A stretch of 64,000 nt of DNA from positions 397,001 through 461,000 of the forward strand of contig JADJJU010000001.1 of NCBI GenBank assembly GCA_016706365.1. Direction: 5' to 3'. Source of the stretch: Saprospiraceae bacterium. Lineage in GTDB: Bacteria > Bacteroidota > Bacteroidia > Chitinophagales > Saprospiraceae. Every line of letters starts with the position of its first letter. Position 1 is the stretch's first letter. Below, one piece after another: positions 9,391 through 17,972 of the stretch. Below the pieces are notes generated by a model. The model was not told the DNA's origin, did not search any database, and was given only the letters and a program-made list of their open reading frames with translations. The position numbers were made by a program, and so were the translations under genes.

Positions 9391-9842
9391 GCACTGACCA
9401 TTCCGGTGATGAATCCGCTACAAGCTTCATTCAGCAAAGTGAAGACACGCTGAAAGCCGCCATCATAATATGGATCGGGAACTTCATTAACAGTATGGTT
9501 TTCTGCAAACTCAAGAATCAGATGCACTTTGGAGGCCAGCTCAGGCGAGGACACACCCGAAGGATATCGCTGTAATTTTTCTGATCCATGGCAAGAATAA
9601 AATCAAATTGATTTGAAATCTTCTGGTCTCAACATTCTGGAGCGCTGATTGCTGATATTGATACTATTTTGTTTTGCAATAGCAATTGCGCGGCTATCAG
9701 GTTTTTCACCGGCATGCCATCCACTTGTTCCGGCGGAATCGATTTTCCAATCCAATCTGTTGCGTTTGACCTGTGCTTCCAGAATGCCTTGAGCAAGTGG
9801 GGATCTGCAGATATTTCCTAAGCAAACCATTAAGATTTTCAT
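9387..9842 (-). pseudogene. low-molecular-weight protein-tyrosine phosphatase, disrupted in the middle
   Basis: The N-terminal half (ATG at 9842) carries the P-loop CLGNICRS (CX5R) and reads to a TGA near 9600. A protein alignment continues in the +1 frame as FDFILAMDQKN for about 30 bases and then returns to the starting frame as LQRYPSGVSSPEL, with the Asp-Pro general-acid motif EVPDPYYDGG and a stop at 9387. Two opposite single-base indels (near 9595 and 9575) explain this. They may be sequencing errors, in which case the enzyme is intact. It would dephosphorylate tyrosine residues in the cytoplasm. Confidence 0.8.
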
Positions 9843-9863
9843 ATGCCTGATATTTGTGCTCAA

Positions 9864-10268
9864 AGCTAAGAATATTATTACACATTATAATTATTTTACA
9901 TGTGTAATTATTTTAAAAATAATTACTTTACGAGGATTTATTCACTACTCTCTACAAAAGGAGAACGAATAAAACGCCAAAAAGATACATAAACGAAGAG
10001 ATTGATAAGATTGGTGTGTGAGAAGTGTTGTGTTGAGTCCAGGGTGTGGGAAGATTGAGAGGATTGATGTGTAAGTGCGGGTAGTGAGATGTGTGTGAGG
10101 GGAGATTGTTGTGTGAGAGGGAGTTTAGAGTGGAGAGTGTGAGGAGATTGATGGGAAGGTGGCGGATGTTTTTGTGAAAGGGTGTGGAATTAGGATGGGA
10201 GTGCAGGGTCAGGTCTGGGAGTGAAACATGAAAATCCGGTGTAACTTTACGCTGATTAAAGTGAAAAT
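9864..10268. repeat. purine-rich degenerate repeat gap before mnmE
   Basis: A gap of about 400 bases without a gene. From about 9985 to 10235 the plus strand is almost free of C and built of words such as GAGATTGAT, GTGTGAG and AGATTGAGAGGATTG, the reverse complement of the words at 3660-3900. It may include the mnmE promoter close to 10245, but I see no clear TAnnTTTG box. Confidence 0.55.
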
Positions 10269-11658
10269 ATGTCCATTGTTTTGTCTGATACTATTGTTGC
10301 CCTCGCCACGCCACCGGGGATTGGGGCATTAGGAGTGATCCGGATTTCCGGACCCCGTTGTTTTGAAATTTTTTCAAAGATGATGAATAGAACATCATTT
10401 AAAAATCCGCAAAGCCACAAAGCATATTTCGGTCGAATTAAAAATGAGTCAGGAGAAGTGCTGGATGAGGTAGTGGCAGTTGTATTCAAAGGCCCGAATT
10501 CATTCACAGGTGAAGATACAGTCGAATTTTCATGTCATGGATCTCCCTTCATTTTACAGCAAGTGATAGAATATGCGATGAGACTTGGCTGCAGGATGGC
10601 AAATCCGGGAGAGTTTACGATGAGGGCCTTTCTCAATGGTAAGATGGATCTCACTCAGGCAGAAGCAGTAGCGGATTTAATAGCCTCTTCCGGAGAACAG
10701 GCTCATAGTCTGGCTATACAACAATTGCGGGGAGGTTTTTCCAAAATTGATCAATGAGCTGGAGAGAAAGACTGATAAAATTTGCCAGTTTGATCGAATT
10801 GGAATTGGATTTTGGAAGAAGATGTAGCATTTGCTGACAGGGAGGCACTGCTGGCTTTGATTAGTGAAATCCAAAATGTAATCAGACCCTTGATGGATTC
10901 CTTTCACTACGGTAATGCTATCAAACACGGAATTATCACTGTACTGGCAGGAAGACCAAATGCAGGAAAATCCACTTTGCTGAATGCACTGCTCAATGAA
11001 GAACGCGCTATCGTAAGCTCCATAGCAGGGACGACCCGTGACACCATAGAAGAAAGTCTGTTCATCAGAGGAATTCAATTCAGGCTCATCGATACAGCAG
11101 GCATCAGATAAGCCACAGACCAGATTGAAGCCATAGGTGTCGAACGTACCATGGCCAAAATCAGTGAATCATCTCTACTTATCTACATATTTGATGTTAC
11201 AGAACTCAGCCCTGAAGCACTTTGGAAAGACCTCAGACAATTGATAAGGGAAGGACTTAGTTATATTGTTGTTGCTAATAAAATGGACCTTAATCCTTAC
11301 ACAGAGCCCTCTCATTTTCTGCATCCAGAACTACTAGAAAAAGGTCAACTCGTCACCACATCTGCCATTCACCAGATGAATATTGAATATCTTAAAAGAG
11401 AAAATGCTTGAGATTGTTCTTGGGGGTCAAGTTCAGCAGGATCAAACCATAGTCCACAACGCACGCCATGTATCTGCTTTAAGCGAGACTTCAGAAGCTT
11501 TGCAAAGAGCAGAGAATAATATTAAGATTGGTTTGTCTCAGGATTTGATTGCAATGGATATCAGGCAGGCATTATATTATCTGGGCACTATCACAGGAGT
11601 GATCAGTACAGAGGATCTGCTTGAGTCGATCTTCAGAGACTTTTGTATCGGTAAATAA
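10269..11658 (+). pseudogene. mnmE: tRNA modification GTPase MnmE, multiply disrupted
   Basis: MnmE, with MnmG, makes the cmnm5 modification at the wobble uridine of tRNAs. The pieces follow in order: folate-binding N-domain (MSIVLSDTIVALATPPG), G domain with P-loop [20 protein letters not shown], and the family-specific C-terminus FCIGK. The frame is broken near 10745, near 10775 and near 10815, by an in-frame TAA at 11109 where a Lys is expected, and near 11383. Five lesions in a near-universal gene suggest poor local sequence or a decaying copy with another copy elsewhere. Confidence 0.88.
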
Positions 11659-11732
11659 AACATGCTGCAATATGATACGAAGATCACGATAAAACTTCAG
11701 TATCTTTTTGCAGGAAATACAAATGAATTTAA

Positions 11733-12401
11733 ATGAGGTTACTAATTGTTGAAGATGAAGAAGGAATATCAGCTTTCCTCAAACAAGGCCTGGAAGAGGA
11801 ATCTTACGCCGTAGATGTGGCCAATAATGGTAAAGCCGGACTCCAACTCGCTTTATCAGGAGAGTATGATCTGCTCATCCTGGACTGGATGCTTCCAGGC
11901 TTAAGTGGAATTGAAATATGCAGACAATTTAGAAAGGAATTTACAGATACTCCAATCATCCTGTTGACAGCAAAAGATACAGTGGATGAAACAGTGTTTG
12001 GCTTACAATCCGGTGCTAATGATTATATCAAAAAGCCATTTCATTTCGAAGAATTGCTGGAAAGGATTAAAGTCCAGTTGAGACCAAAATCCGGGGAGCA
12101 TTCCATTTTTGTTTTGGGCAATATTACACTCAACACTGCAACTCATCAGGTTCATAAGGATAAGGATGAAATACACCTGACTCAAAAGGAATTTGCATTG
12201 TTGGAATTCCTGATGCGCAATAAGGGCAAGGTATGCAGAAGAAGCAGAATCATTGAAAGTGTTTGGGATATACATTTCGATTACAACACCGGAGTAATCG
12301 ATGTTTATATTAATGCTATCCGAAAAAAACTCATGCTTTCTGAAAACGAGAATTATATCCAAACCATCAGAGGAGTCGGCTACATTGCTAAGGAATTATG
12401 A
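11733..12401 (+). CDS. OmpR-family response regulator (metal-responsive type)
   Basis: A 222-residue regulator: receiver domain with phospho-acceptor D51 (LLILDWMLPG), acidic pair E7/D8, switch Lys in YIKKPF, then a winged-helix DNA-binding domain ending GVGYIAKEL. It overlaps the sensor kinase by four bases (ATGA), so the pair is translationally coupled. The position at the head of a CusA/VIT/ApbE block suggests a CusR- or CzcR-like role. Its likely targets carry CTTAAGAAA words at 13776 and 17902. Confidence 0.92.
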   Translation: MRLLIVEDEEGISAFLKQGLEEESYAVDVANNGKAGLQLALSGEYDLLILDWMLPGLSGIEICRQFRKEFTDTPIILLTAKDTVDETVFGLQSGANDYIKKPFHFEELLERIKVQLRPKSGEHSIFVLGNITLNTATHQVHKDKDEIHLTQKEFALLEFLMRNKGKVCRRSRIIESVWDIHFDYNTGVIDVYINAIRKKLMLSENENYIQTIRGVGYIAKEL

Positions 12402-13769
12402 ACTTTAGTTATAAAAATAGAATCGCTTTTTACTATATGATTGCTACGGCAATCATTATGGCAGTATTTTTTAGTGCTACATATTTTGTTGTGCACAAAA
12501 CGGTAATGAATAAATTGGATGAAGACTTATCATATGAGGCTGAAAAGCATACCAGAGAGATTAAAATAAAAGGCGATAGCATAGTTTTCATCAATAAATC
12601 TGAACTTGAAGAGAGGGAACACCAGGAAATCCAGGTCAATCCTGTATTCATTCAGTTGATTGATAAGAAAGGACAAATCATGGATAAATCACCAAACCTG
12701 AGAAGTGACAACCTGAAATTTAACCCTGTGGCTTTTGAAAGTCACTTTAATTCATTTCTTGGCAATAAAGCTATTCGGCAGGCTCAGATTCCCGTAGAAC
12801 AAAATGGTAAAATAGTAGGATATATTGTTACTGCCATGTCTTCTCAAGCGTCGATTTCAATTCTTATGAATTTGAGAAACGTATTAATCGTTTCATATTT
12901 AATAGTTTTATTTGGCTTGTACTCTATATCGCGCTACCTGGCAGGAAGAAGTATTCAGCCTTTGCAAAATGTCACAGAAACTATTTTCCGTATCTCAAAA
13001 TTCAACTTGAAAGAAAGAGTAATCTTGCCTCAAAATAGAGATGAGATTTATGATTTGTCATCAAGTTTCAATGCACTTCTGGAAAGAATTGAACTTACTT
13101 TGGACCGGGAAAAGCAATTCACATCAGATGCTTCCCATGAATTAAGAACTCCACTAGCCACCCTTAGAGGAACTCTGGAGGTTTTGATCAGGAAACCGAG
13201 GAATACAGCAGATTATGAAGAAAAAATCAAATACTGTCTGAATGAAATTGACAGAATGAGTTCAGTTCTTGATCAGTTACTACTATTAGCCAGATTGGAC
13301 AAAAATAGCAATCAAAATGAAGCAGCACTCAAACCCCTTTCTATTCTGTTGGACGAATCAATTACCCGGGCAAAGGCTCAACTTCTGGATAAAGACATGA
13401 GCATTAGTCTGGTTGATGATCAAAAAAATGAAAAGCTTGTACCTGAATTTTACACCAATCTTATCATAGATAATATTCTGGGTAATGCCATAAAATACTC
13501 GGGTAATGGCTCTAAAATTTCGATAAAAATAGAAGAGATTGAAAACAAAACTCATTGCTCCATTCAGGATGAAGGAATCGGAATTAAGGAGGAAGACCTG
13601 GCTCATATTTACGAGAGCTTTTTCAGATCAGATTCACTAACTCACAAACACATTTTCCGGAAACGGACTTGGGCTTTCAATAGCAAAAAAATGTGCTGAT
13701 GCCATTCAGGCAAAACTCAAAATCACCAGCACAGCAGGAAAGGGCACTACACTTACCATAATATTTTAA
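12398..13769 (+). CDS. sensor histidine kinase of the same two-component pair (one frameshift)
   Basis: Inner-membrane kinase with a TM helix at about 11-33, a periplasmic domain of about 120 residues, a second TM near 160-180, HAMP, the phospho-acceptor His in DASHELRTPLATL, N box (NILGNAIKYSG) and G1 box (DEGIGI). The open frame ends at 13699, but the G2 box and C-terminus (GNGLGLSIAKK to GTTLTIIF) continue in the next frame to 13769, after a one-base loss near 13657. With that restored it is about 456 residues, normal for the family. Confidence 0.9.
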
Positions 13770-13798
13770 GCCAACCTTAAGAAAAGGCAAAGACATTC
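13765..13798 (+). promoter_or_regulatory. CTTAAGAAA-type direct repeat ahead of the thioredoxin-ApbE operon
   Basis: TTTAAGCCAAC is followed 11 bases later by CTTAAGAAAAG (13776-13786). The 11-base period is what OmpR-family regulators bind. The same core word occurs ahead of cusA at 17902. A weak -7-like box (GAACTTTG) lies at 13815. Inferred from sequence similarity only. Confidence 0.35.
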
Positions 13799-13901
13799 AT
13801 AATCCATTCTTACTGAACTTTGATAAATAATTGAGGCTATCTGCATCCGGATGTTTTCTTCCAAAGCAGATAAGTTTTTTATTCATTATCAATCATAACA
13901 A

Positions 13902-14351
13902 ATGAAGCTGTCTCTTGCAATCTTATTCGCATTTTATAGCATTTCCCATGCAAATGCACAAAATCCTGTAGCAATAATTTACTCTGATTATGCAGAAGCT
14001 AAATCAGTTGCCCAGACAAAAAATATTCCCATTTTAATGGTCTTTGCCGGCTCGGATTGGTGTAAACCATGTATTCAGTTTAAAAATAGTATTCTTTCCA
14101 ATGAATCATTTTTAAACTATGCTGAACAACATCTGGTAATCTTATACCTTGATTTTCCACTGAAAAAGAAAAATCAATTACCCGCCGCCATGAAGGCCCA
14201 AAATGAATCACTAGCTGAAAAATACAATGAAACAGGGGTATTTCCCAAAATTATAATGATTGACTTCAAAGGGAATATTCTCGGAGAAATAAAATTCCAG
14301 AATCAATCCCCTGAAACCTTTATGTCAGTTTGTAATTCTTTAAGCCTGTAG
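13902..14351 (+). CDS. exported thioredoxin-fold protein
   Basis: A 149-residue protein with a signal peptide (LSLAILFAFYSISHANA) and a thioredoxin fold whose redox site is CKPC (FAGSDWCKPCIQFKN). The cis-Pro region is visible in TGVFPKIIMID. It works as a periplasmic disulfide reductase or oxidase. The gene is followed after 2 bases by apbE and stands first in a thioredoxin, ApbE, DUF4266, DUF3570 series, so its natural client may be the Cys-containing DUF4266 lipoprotein. Confidence 0.88.
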   Translation: MKLSLAILFAFYSISHANAQNPVAIIYSDYAEAKSVAQTKNIPILMVFAGSDWCKPCIQFKNSILSNESFLNYAEQHLVILYLDFPLKKKNQLPAAMKAQNESLAEKYNETGVFPKIIMIDFKGNILGEIKFQNQSPETFMSVCNSLSL

Positions 14352-14353
14352 CT

Positions 14354-15342
14354 ATGCGCCAGTTAATGCTATTCATAGTTTTTCTCCTCCTATCCTTAGT
14401 TGTCAATGGTCAATCCAGGACTACTGCAAAAAAAGCAGTGAAGCTTATGGGCTGTGGCTTCGAATTAGCAGCTTATGGGGAGACTGACACGATGGCCTGG
14501 AATGCTGTGGAGGCAGGAATAAAAGAAATTGTGAGAATTGAAAAGCTCATTTCAGAATGGGACTCCTTTTCTCAGACAAGTGAAATTATTAGAATGGCAG
14601 GAATCAGACCTGTAAAAGTGGATAAAGAACTATATGATCTGATTTATAGGTCAGGCAAGATTTCCCAACTAACGGACGGAGCATTTGATATCTCATTTGC
14701 AGCTATGAATAAAATCTACCAATTTGATAAATTGGAAAAGCCAATGCCGAATGATTCAATTATTTCAGCAGAACGCATGAAAATCGATTATAGAAAAATC
14801 ATACTGAGCCCTCTCGACACGTCAGTATATTTGGAAAAAGGGATGAAGATCGGGTTCGGTGCTATTGGTAAAGGCTACGCTGCAAATAAGGCAAAAGAAA
14901 TCATGTCTAAAATGGCAGGAGTGAAAGGAGGTGTAGTGAATGCCAGTGGAGACCTGATTTCATGGGGTGAAAGTGAATCTCATGAAGGCTGGCGTGTCAA
15001 TATAGCTAATCCCAAAAATAAAGATCAAGCTCTTGCATGGTTCTATACTCATGATCTTGCTGTGGTTACATCAGGTGATTATGAAAATATTTCATTTCCG
15101 ATGGAAAAAGATATTCCCATATTATCGACCCAAAAACCGGATATCCTGCGACAGGTATCTCCAGTGTCACCATTTTATGTCCTGATGCTGAACTTGCTGA
15201 TGCGCTGGCAACCTCAGTTTTTGTATTGGGTACAGAGAGAGGCATGGATCTTATCAACAAGTTAAACAATGTGGAAGGCATTATTATAAATGATGATGGA
15301 ATTATCCTTCAATCTAAAAATTTACAAATTAACTATTATTAG
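14354..15342 (+). CDS. apbE: FAD:protein FMN transferase, ApbE family (one frameshift)
   Basis: Transfers FMN from FAD onto a Thr or Ser of exported proteins. Signal peptide ([17 protein letters not shown]), then the ApbE core: [10 protein letters not shown], the [11 protein letters not shown] motif and [10 protein letters not shown]. The open frame ends at 15265, but after about 15085 the true reading continues one frame over as [31 protein letters not shown] and GIIINDDG to a TAG at 15340. One lost base explains this; restored length is about 329. This copy is separate from the NQR-type apbE at 61921-62926. Confidence 0.9.
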
Positions 15343-15343
15343 C

Positions 15344-15562
15344 ATGAGAAAGTCTCTGAGAAATATTGCCTTATTCTCAATTTTAGCTAGCATGAACAGC
15401 TGCATTTCTGTTAAATCATATCAGAAAATGTACCTCAATGATTACGAAATGGCACTTGCTGCTAAAAAGCTGGAAGTCTTCGAAATCAATTTTGAAACAT
15501 ATCGCGAGGGCGCTTCCGGGGCCAATGGTGGAAAGGTAGGCGGCGGCTGTGGTTGCAATTAA
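15344..15562 (+). CDS. DUF4266 small lipoprotein with Gly-Cys C-terminus
   Basis: The ATG at 15344 directly follows the apbE stop; an upstream in-frame start would overlap apbE. The 72-residue product has a lipoprotein signal ending SMNSC, then the DUF4266 core YLNDYEMALAAKKLEVFE, NFETYREGASGANGG and a terminal GGGCGCN. The mature peptide is only about 53 residues. The gene sits between apbE and a DUF3570 barrel. The CGC tail could bind metal or be thiol-active; EGAS resembles, but does not match, the flavinylation motif (S/T)GA(S/T). Function unestablished. Confidence 0.85.
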   Translation: MRKSLRNIALFSILASMNSCISVKSYQKMYLNDYEMALAAKKLEVFEINFETYREGASGANGGKVGGGCGCN

Positions 15563-15571
15563 TCCATAAAC

Positions 15572-16532
15572 ATGAAAATTCAAATCCTGTTATTGAGTTT
15601 GATTCTGTCATCTGGCACTTTGTTCAGTCATATATAGATAGCTATACGTCCTCAGCTTCAAGTCAGGATGTCAGAACATTTGCTACAATATCATACAACA
15701 GGAAAAACCTCAAAGCAGGTGAAACTTATGGAATTCGTGCAGGATTTTCTACAGAGTATGACTACAGGTCATTTTCGGCGGGCTTATCCTATACTAAAGA
15801 ATGGAATCACGGTAATTCAGAGCTCAATTTGACAACGCAGGCCTTTTTCGATGACTGGTCTATCATTTACCCCTATGAACTTCGAGGTAAAGTCACACTT
15901 CCGGGCAGTGCCAGAAAATCGTTGAATGCGCAGGCCAACTTTTTTCAAGTGATCAATAAACGATTGCAGCTTGGAATCTCTGCTGAATTGATTCAGATGT
16001 CAGGACTACTTTCTACACCCTTTCACAGGATATATTTCAAAGATATTTCCATTCCGGATATTGAAAGATTACCAGACACAAGACTTAAAGTTCCTCTTGG
16101 GATTCGTGTCAATTACCATCTCAGAGACTATATGATCGCACGTACATTTTACAGATATTATTGGGATGATTTTGGCATTTACAGCAATACATTTGAAATT
16201 GAACTACCTGTCAAACTCTCCCTAGCTCTTACTATGGGGCCATTTTATCGCTATCATCGTCAAACAGGTTCAAAATATTTTGCCCCATTTCAAACTCATC
16301 TCTCAACTGAAATATTCTATACCTCAGACTACGATCTTTCAGCTTTTGAAAGCCACAAGTATGGTCTGACCATTAGGTATAGCCCACTCTTGGATTATTT
16401 CGTACCGGAAAAATCCCTGTTGTTAACCGGGTTTTCATGATGAAATATATCGAATCCAGAATTGGGATATATAATAGAAGCACAGGGCTTAATGCCTTTT
16501 TTGTGAGTATCAACCTTGGATTCAGTTTGTAA
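15572..16532 (+). CDS. DUF3570 outer-membrane beta-barrel, internally shortened and frameshifted
   Basis: DUF3570 proteins are predicted outer-membrane barrels of about 400 residues. The ATG at 15572 gives a signal peptide (MKIQILLLSLILSSGTLFS) that soon hits a stop. The barrel resumes in another frame at SYTSSASSQDVRTF and runs to 16440; its true C-terminus (GIYNRSTGLNAFFVSINLGFSL) lies one frame over, ending 16532. The 70 or so residues usually found between signal peptide and SSASS, including the GGIGTE-type motif, are absent. Either an assembly collapse or a real deletion. Confidence 0.78.
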
Positions 16533-16610
16533 AATACCTGAATTAAAAAAGGACAAATCAAAGATTGGCGATTACAAACAACTGAAATTAACCATAATAA
16601 ATAAATAATC

Positions 16611-17090
16611 ATGAATAACGCACATTGGCATTTGGTACTCAATCACCTTCCGGTGGTAGGTCTCCTGATCGGAACTCTCATTCTTATAGCAGGACTAATT
16701 ATGAAAAAACCAGAAGTAAAACTGACTGCTCTTGCTGTTTTGGTATTTACAGCCCTGACATCTATTGCAGCTTTCTACACTGGTGAAGGTGCAGAGGAAG
16801 TGGTGGAGAATATTGCAGGGATCAGCGAGACACTAATACATAATCACGAAGAAGATGCTGAATTATTTTTCACTGTCACATTAATTCTGGGTTCCTTATC
16901 CTTACTAGGATTTATCATGGAATTCAAAAAATTGAGATTTGCAAAATATGTTATTTACCTGGTCTTATTGATGGCATTCTCAGATGGAATATTAGCTAAA
17001 AATGTTGGTACCAGTGGAGGTGAAATCCGACATTCTGAGATCAGGGATACTGCAAATGTCCTTGAACTTGGAAATGAAACAGAAGACTAA
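16611..17090 (+). CDS. four-TM membrane protein, DUF2231-like
   Basis: A 159-residue integral membrane protein with four TM helices and an N-terminal HWHLVLNHLPVVG motif; further histidines (HNHEED, and HSE near the C-terminus) fall between helices. DUF2231-type proteins begin with a similar His-Pro motif and may bind haem or metal, but no ligand is known. Its placement between the DUF3570 barrel and the VIT transporter, in the same orientation, links it to the metal/redox block. Confidence 0.68.
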   Translation: MNNAHWHLVLNHLPVVGLLIGTLILIAGLIMKKPEVKLTALAVLVFTALTSIAAFYTGEGAEEVVENIAGISETLIHNHEEDAELFFTVTLILGSLSLLGFIMEFKKLRFAKYVIYLVLLMAFSDGILAKNVGTSGGEIRHSEIRDTANVLELGNETED

Positions 17091-17177
17091 ATGGAACTTC
17101 AGAATTTCTATAACTTTCCTGCAAATCTTGTAATTTGCATCTGAGAAAAATTCCAACTGTAAGTAAAAGCATCAACT

Positions 17178-17885
17178 ATGGAAGCTGTAAAAGATAATTA
17201 TTTAGCCAATCACTTTATCCATCGGAGTAATTGGCTGAGAGCAGCCGTCTTAGGTGCAAATGATGGTATTTTGTCAACAGCGAGCTTAGCGATTGGTGTA
17301 TCAGCTGCAAGTGATCTAAGGGAGCCTATTATTGTAGCTACACTTGCTGGATTAGTGGCAGGGGCACTTTCTATGGCTGCAGGTGAGTTTGTCTCCGTAA
17401 GCTCTCAGACAGATGTGGAGAAAGCCGATATTGAAAGAGAAAAACTAGAACTCAGTGAAATGCCGGAGATTGAGTTACTCAGACTTTCAGAAATCTACGA
17501 GCAAAGGGGGCTTACAAAAGAAACTGCATTGAAAGTAGCTACAGAATTAACAGCTCATGATGCTTTGGGCGCACACATAAGAGATGAATTAGGTATCAAT
17601 GATGTCAGCCAGGCAAAACCACTACAGGCAGCCTGGGCTTCAGGTGCTGCATTTAGTGTAGGTGGAATCCTTCCTCTTTTAGTGACCCTTTTTGTGCCCT
17701 TGCCACAAATGGAGTATTATTTATATGGATTTGCGCTTTTCTTTCTGATTTTACTGGGGATTGTAGCTGCGAAAACAGGTGGCTCCAGTATCTCAAAAGC
17801 TATCCTTCGTATCACCTTGTGGGGTACAGTAGCGATGGGCTTAACTGCATTAGTTGGATACCTTTTTGGAGTGAATCTGGGATAA
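17178..17885 (+). CDS. VIT/CCC1-family iron or manganese transporter
   Basis: A 235-residue inner-membrane protein of the vacuolar iron transporter family. The first helix carries the signature RAAVLGANDGILSTASL with the substrate Asp. MAAGEFVSVSSQTD follows, then a cytoplasmic Glu-rich metal-binding stretch (VEKADIEREKLELSEMPEIEL) and three more TM helices. It moves Fe(II) or Mn(II) out of the cytoplasm by exchange for protons. It stands 88 bases ahead of the cusA gene but across a promoter-like region. Confidence 0.9.
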   Translation: MEAVKDNYLANHFIHRSNWLRAAVLGANDGILSTASLAIGVSAASDLREPIIVATLAGLVAGALSMAAGEFVSVSSQTDVEKADIEREKLELSEMPEIELLRLSEIYEQRGLTKETALKVATELTAHDALGAHIRDELGINDVSQAKPLQAAWASGAAFSVGGILPLLVTLFVPLPQMEYYLYGFALFFLILLGIVAAKTGGSSISKAILRITLWGTVAMGLTALVGYLFGVNLG

Positions 17886-17901
17886 AAAATCATAAGCAAA
17901 T

Positions 17902-17935
17902 CTTAAGAAAGACTTGAGAAAAGCCTTAGGATAAC
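17902..17935 (+). promoter_or_regulatory. three direct repeats (CTTAAGAAAGA type) upstream of cusA
   Basis: CTTAAGAAAGA, CTTGAGAAAAG and CTTAGGATAAC start at 17902, 17913 and 17925, a period of 11-12 bases, as expected for tandem OmpR-family regulator binding. They end a few bases before the -7 box. Binding by the regulator at 11733 is inferred. Confidence 0.5.
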
Positions 17936-17940
17936 TCCCC

Positions 17941-17948
17941 TACTTTTG
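17941..17948 (+). promoter_or_regulatory. Bacteroidota -7 box (TACTTTTG) of the cusA operon
   Basis: A full match to TAnnTTTG, 25 bases before the ATG at 17973 and directly downstream of the direct repeats, the arrangement of an activated promoter. It makes the upstream in-frame TTG at 17946 impossible as a start. Confidence 0.55.
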
Positions 17949-17972
17949 GTGTGCAATCAAGCCATACCATCG

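Noticed and set aside
10677..11078. 133-residue minus-strand ORF over mnmE
   Set aside because: Antisense to the conserved G domain.
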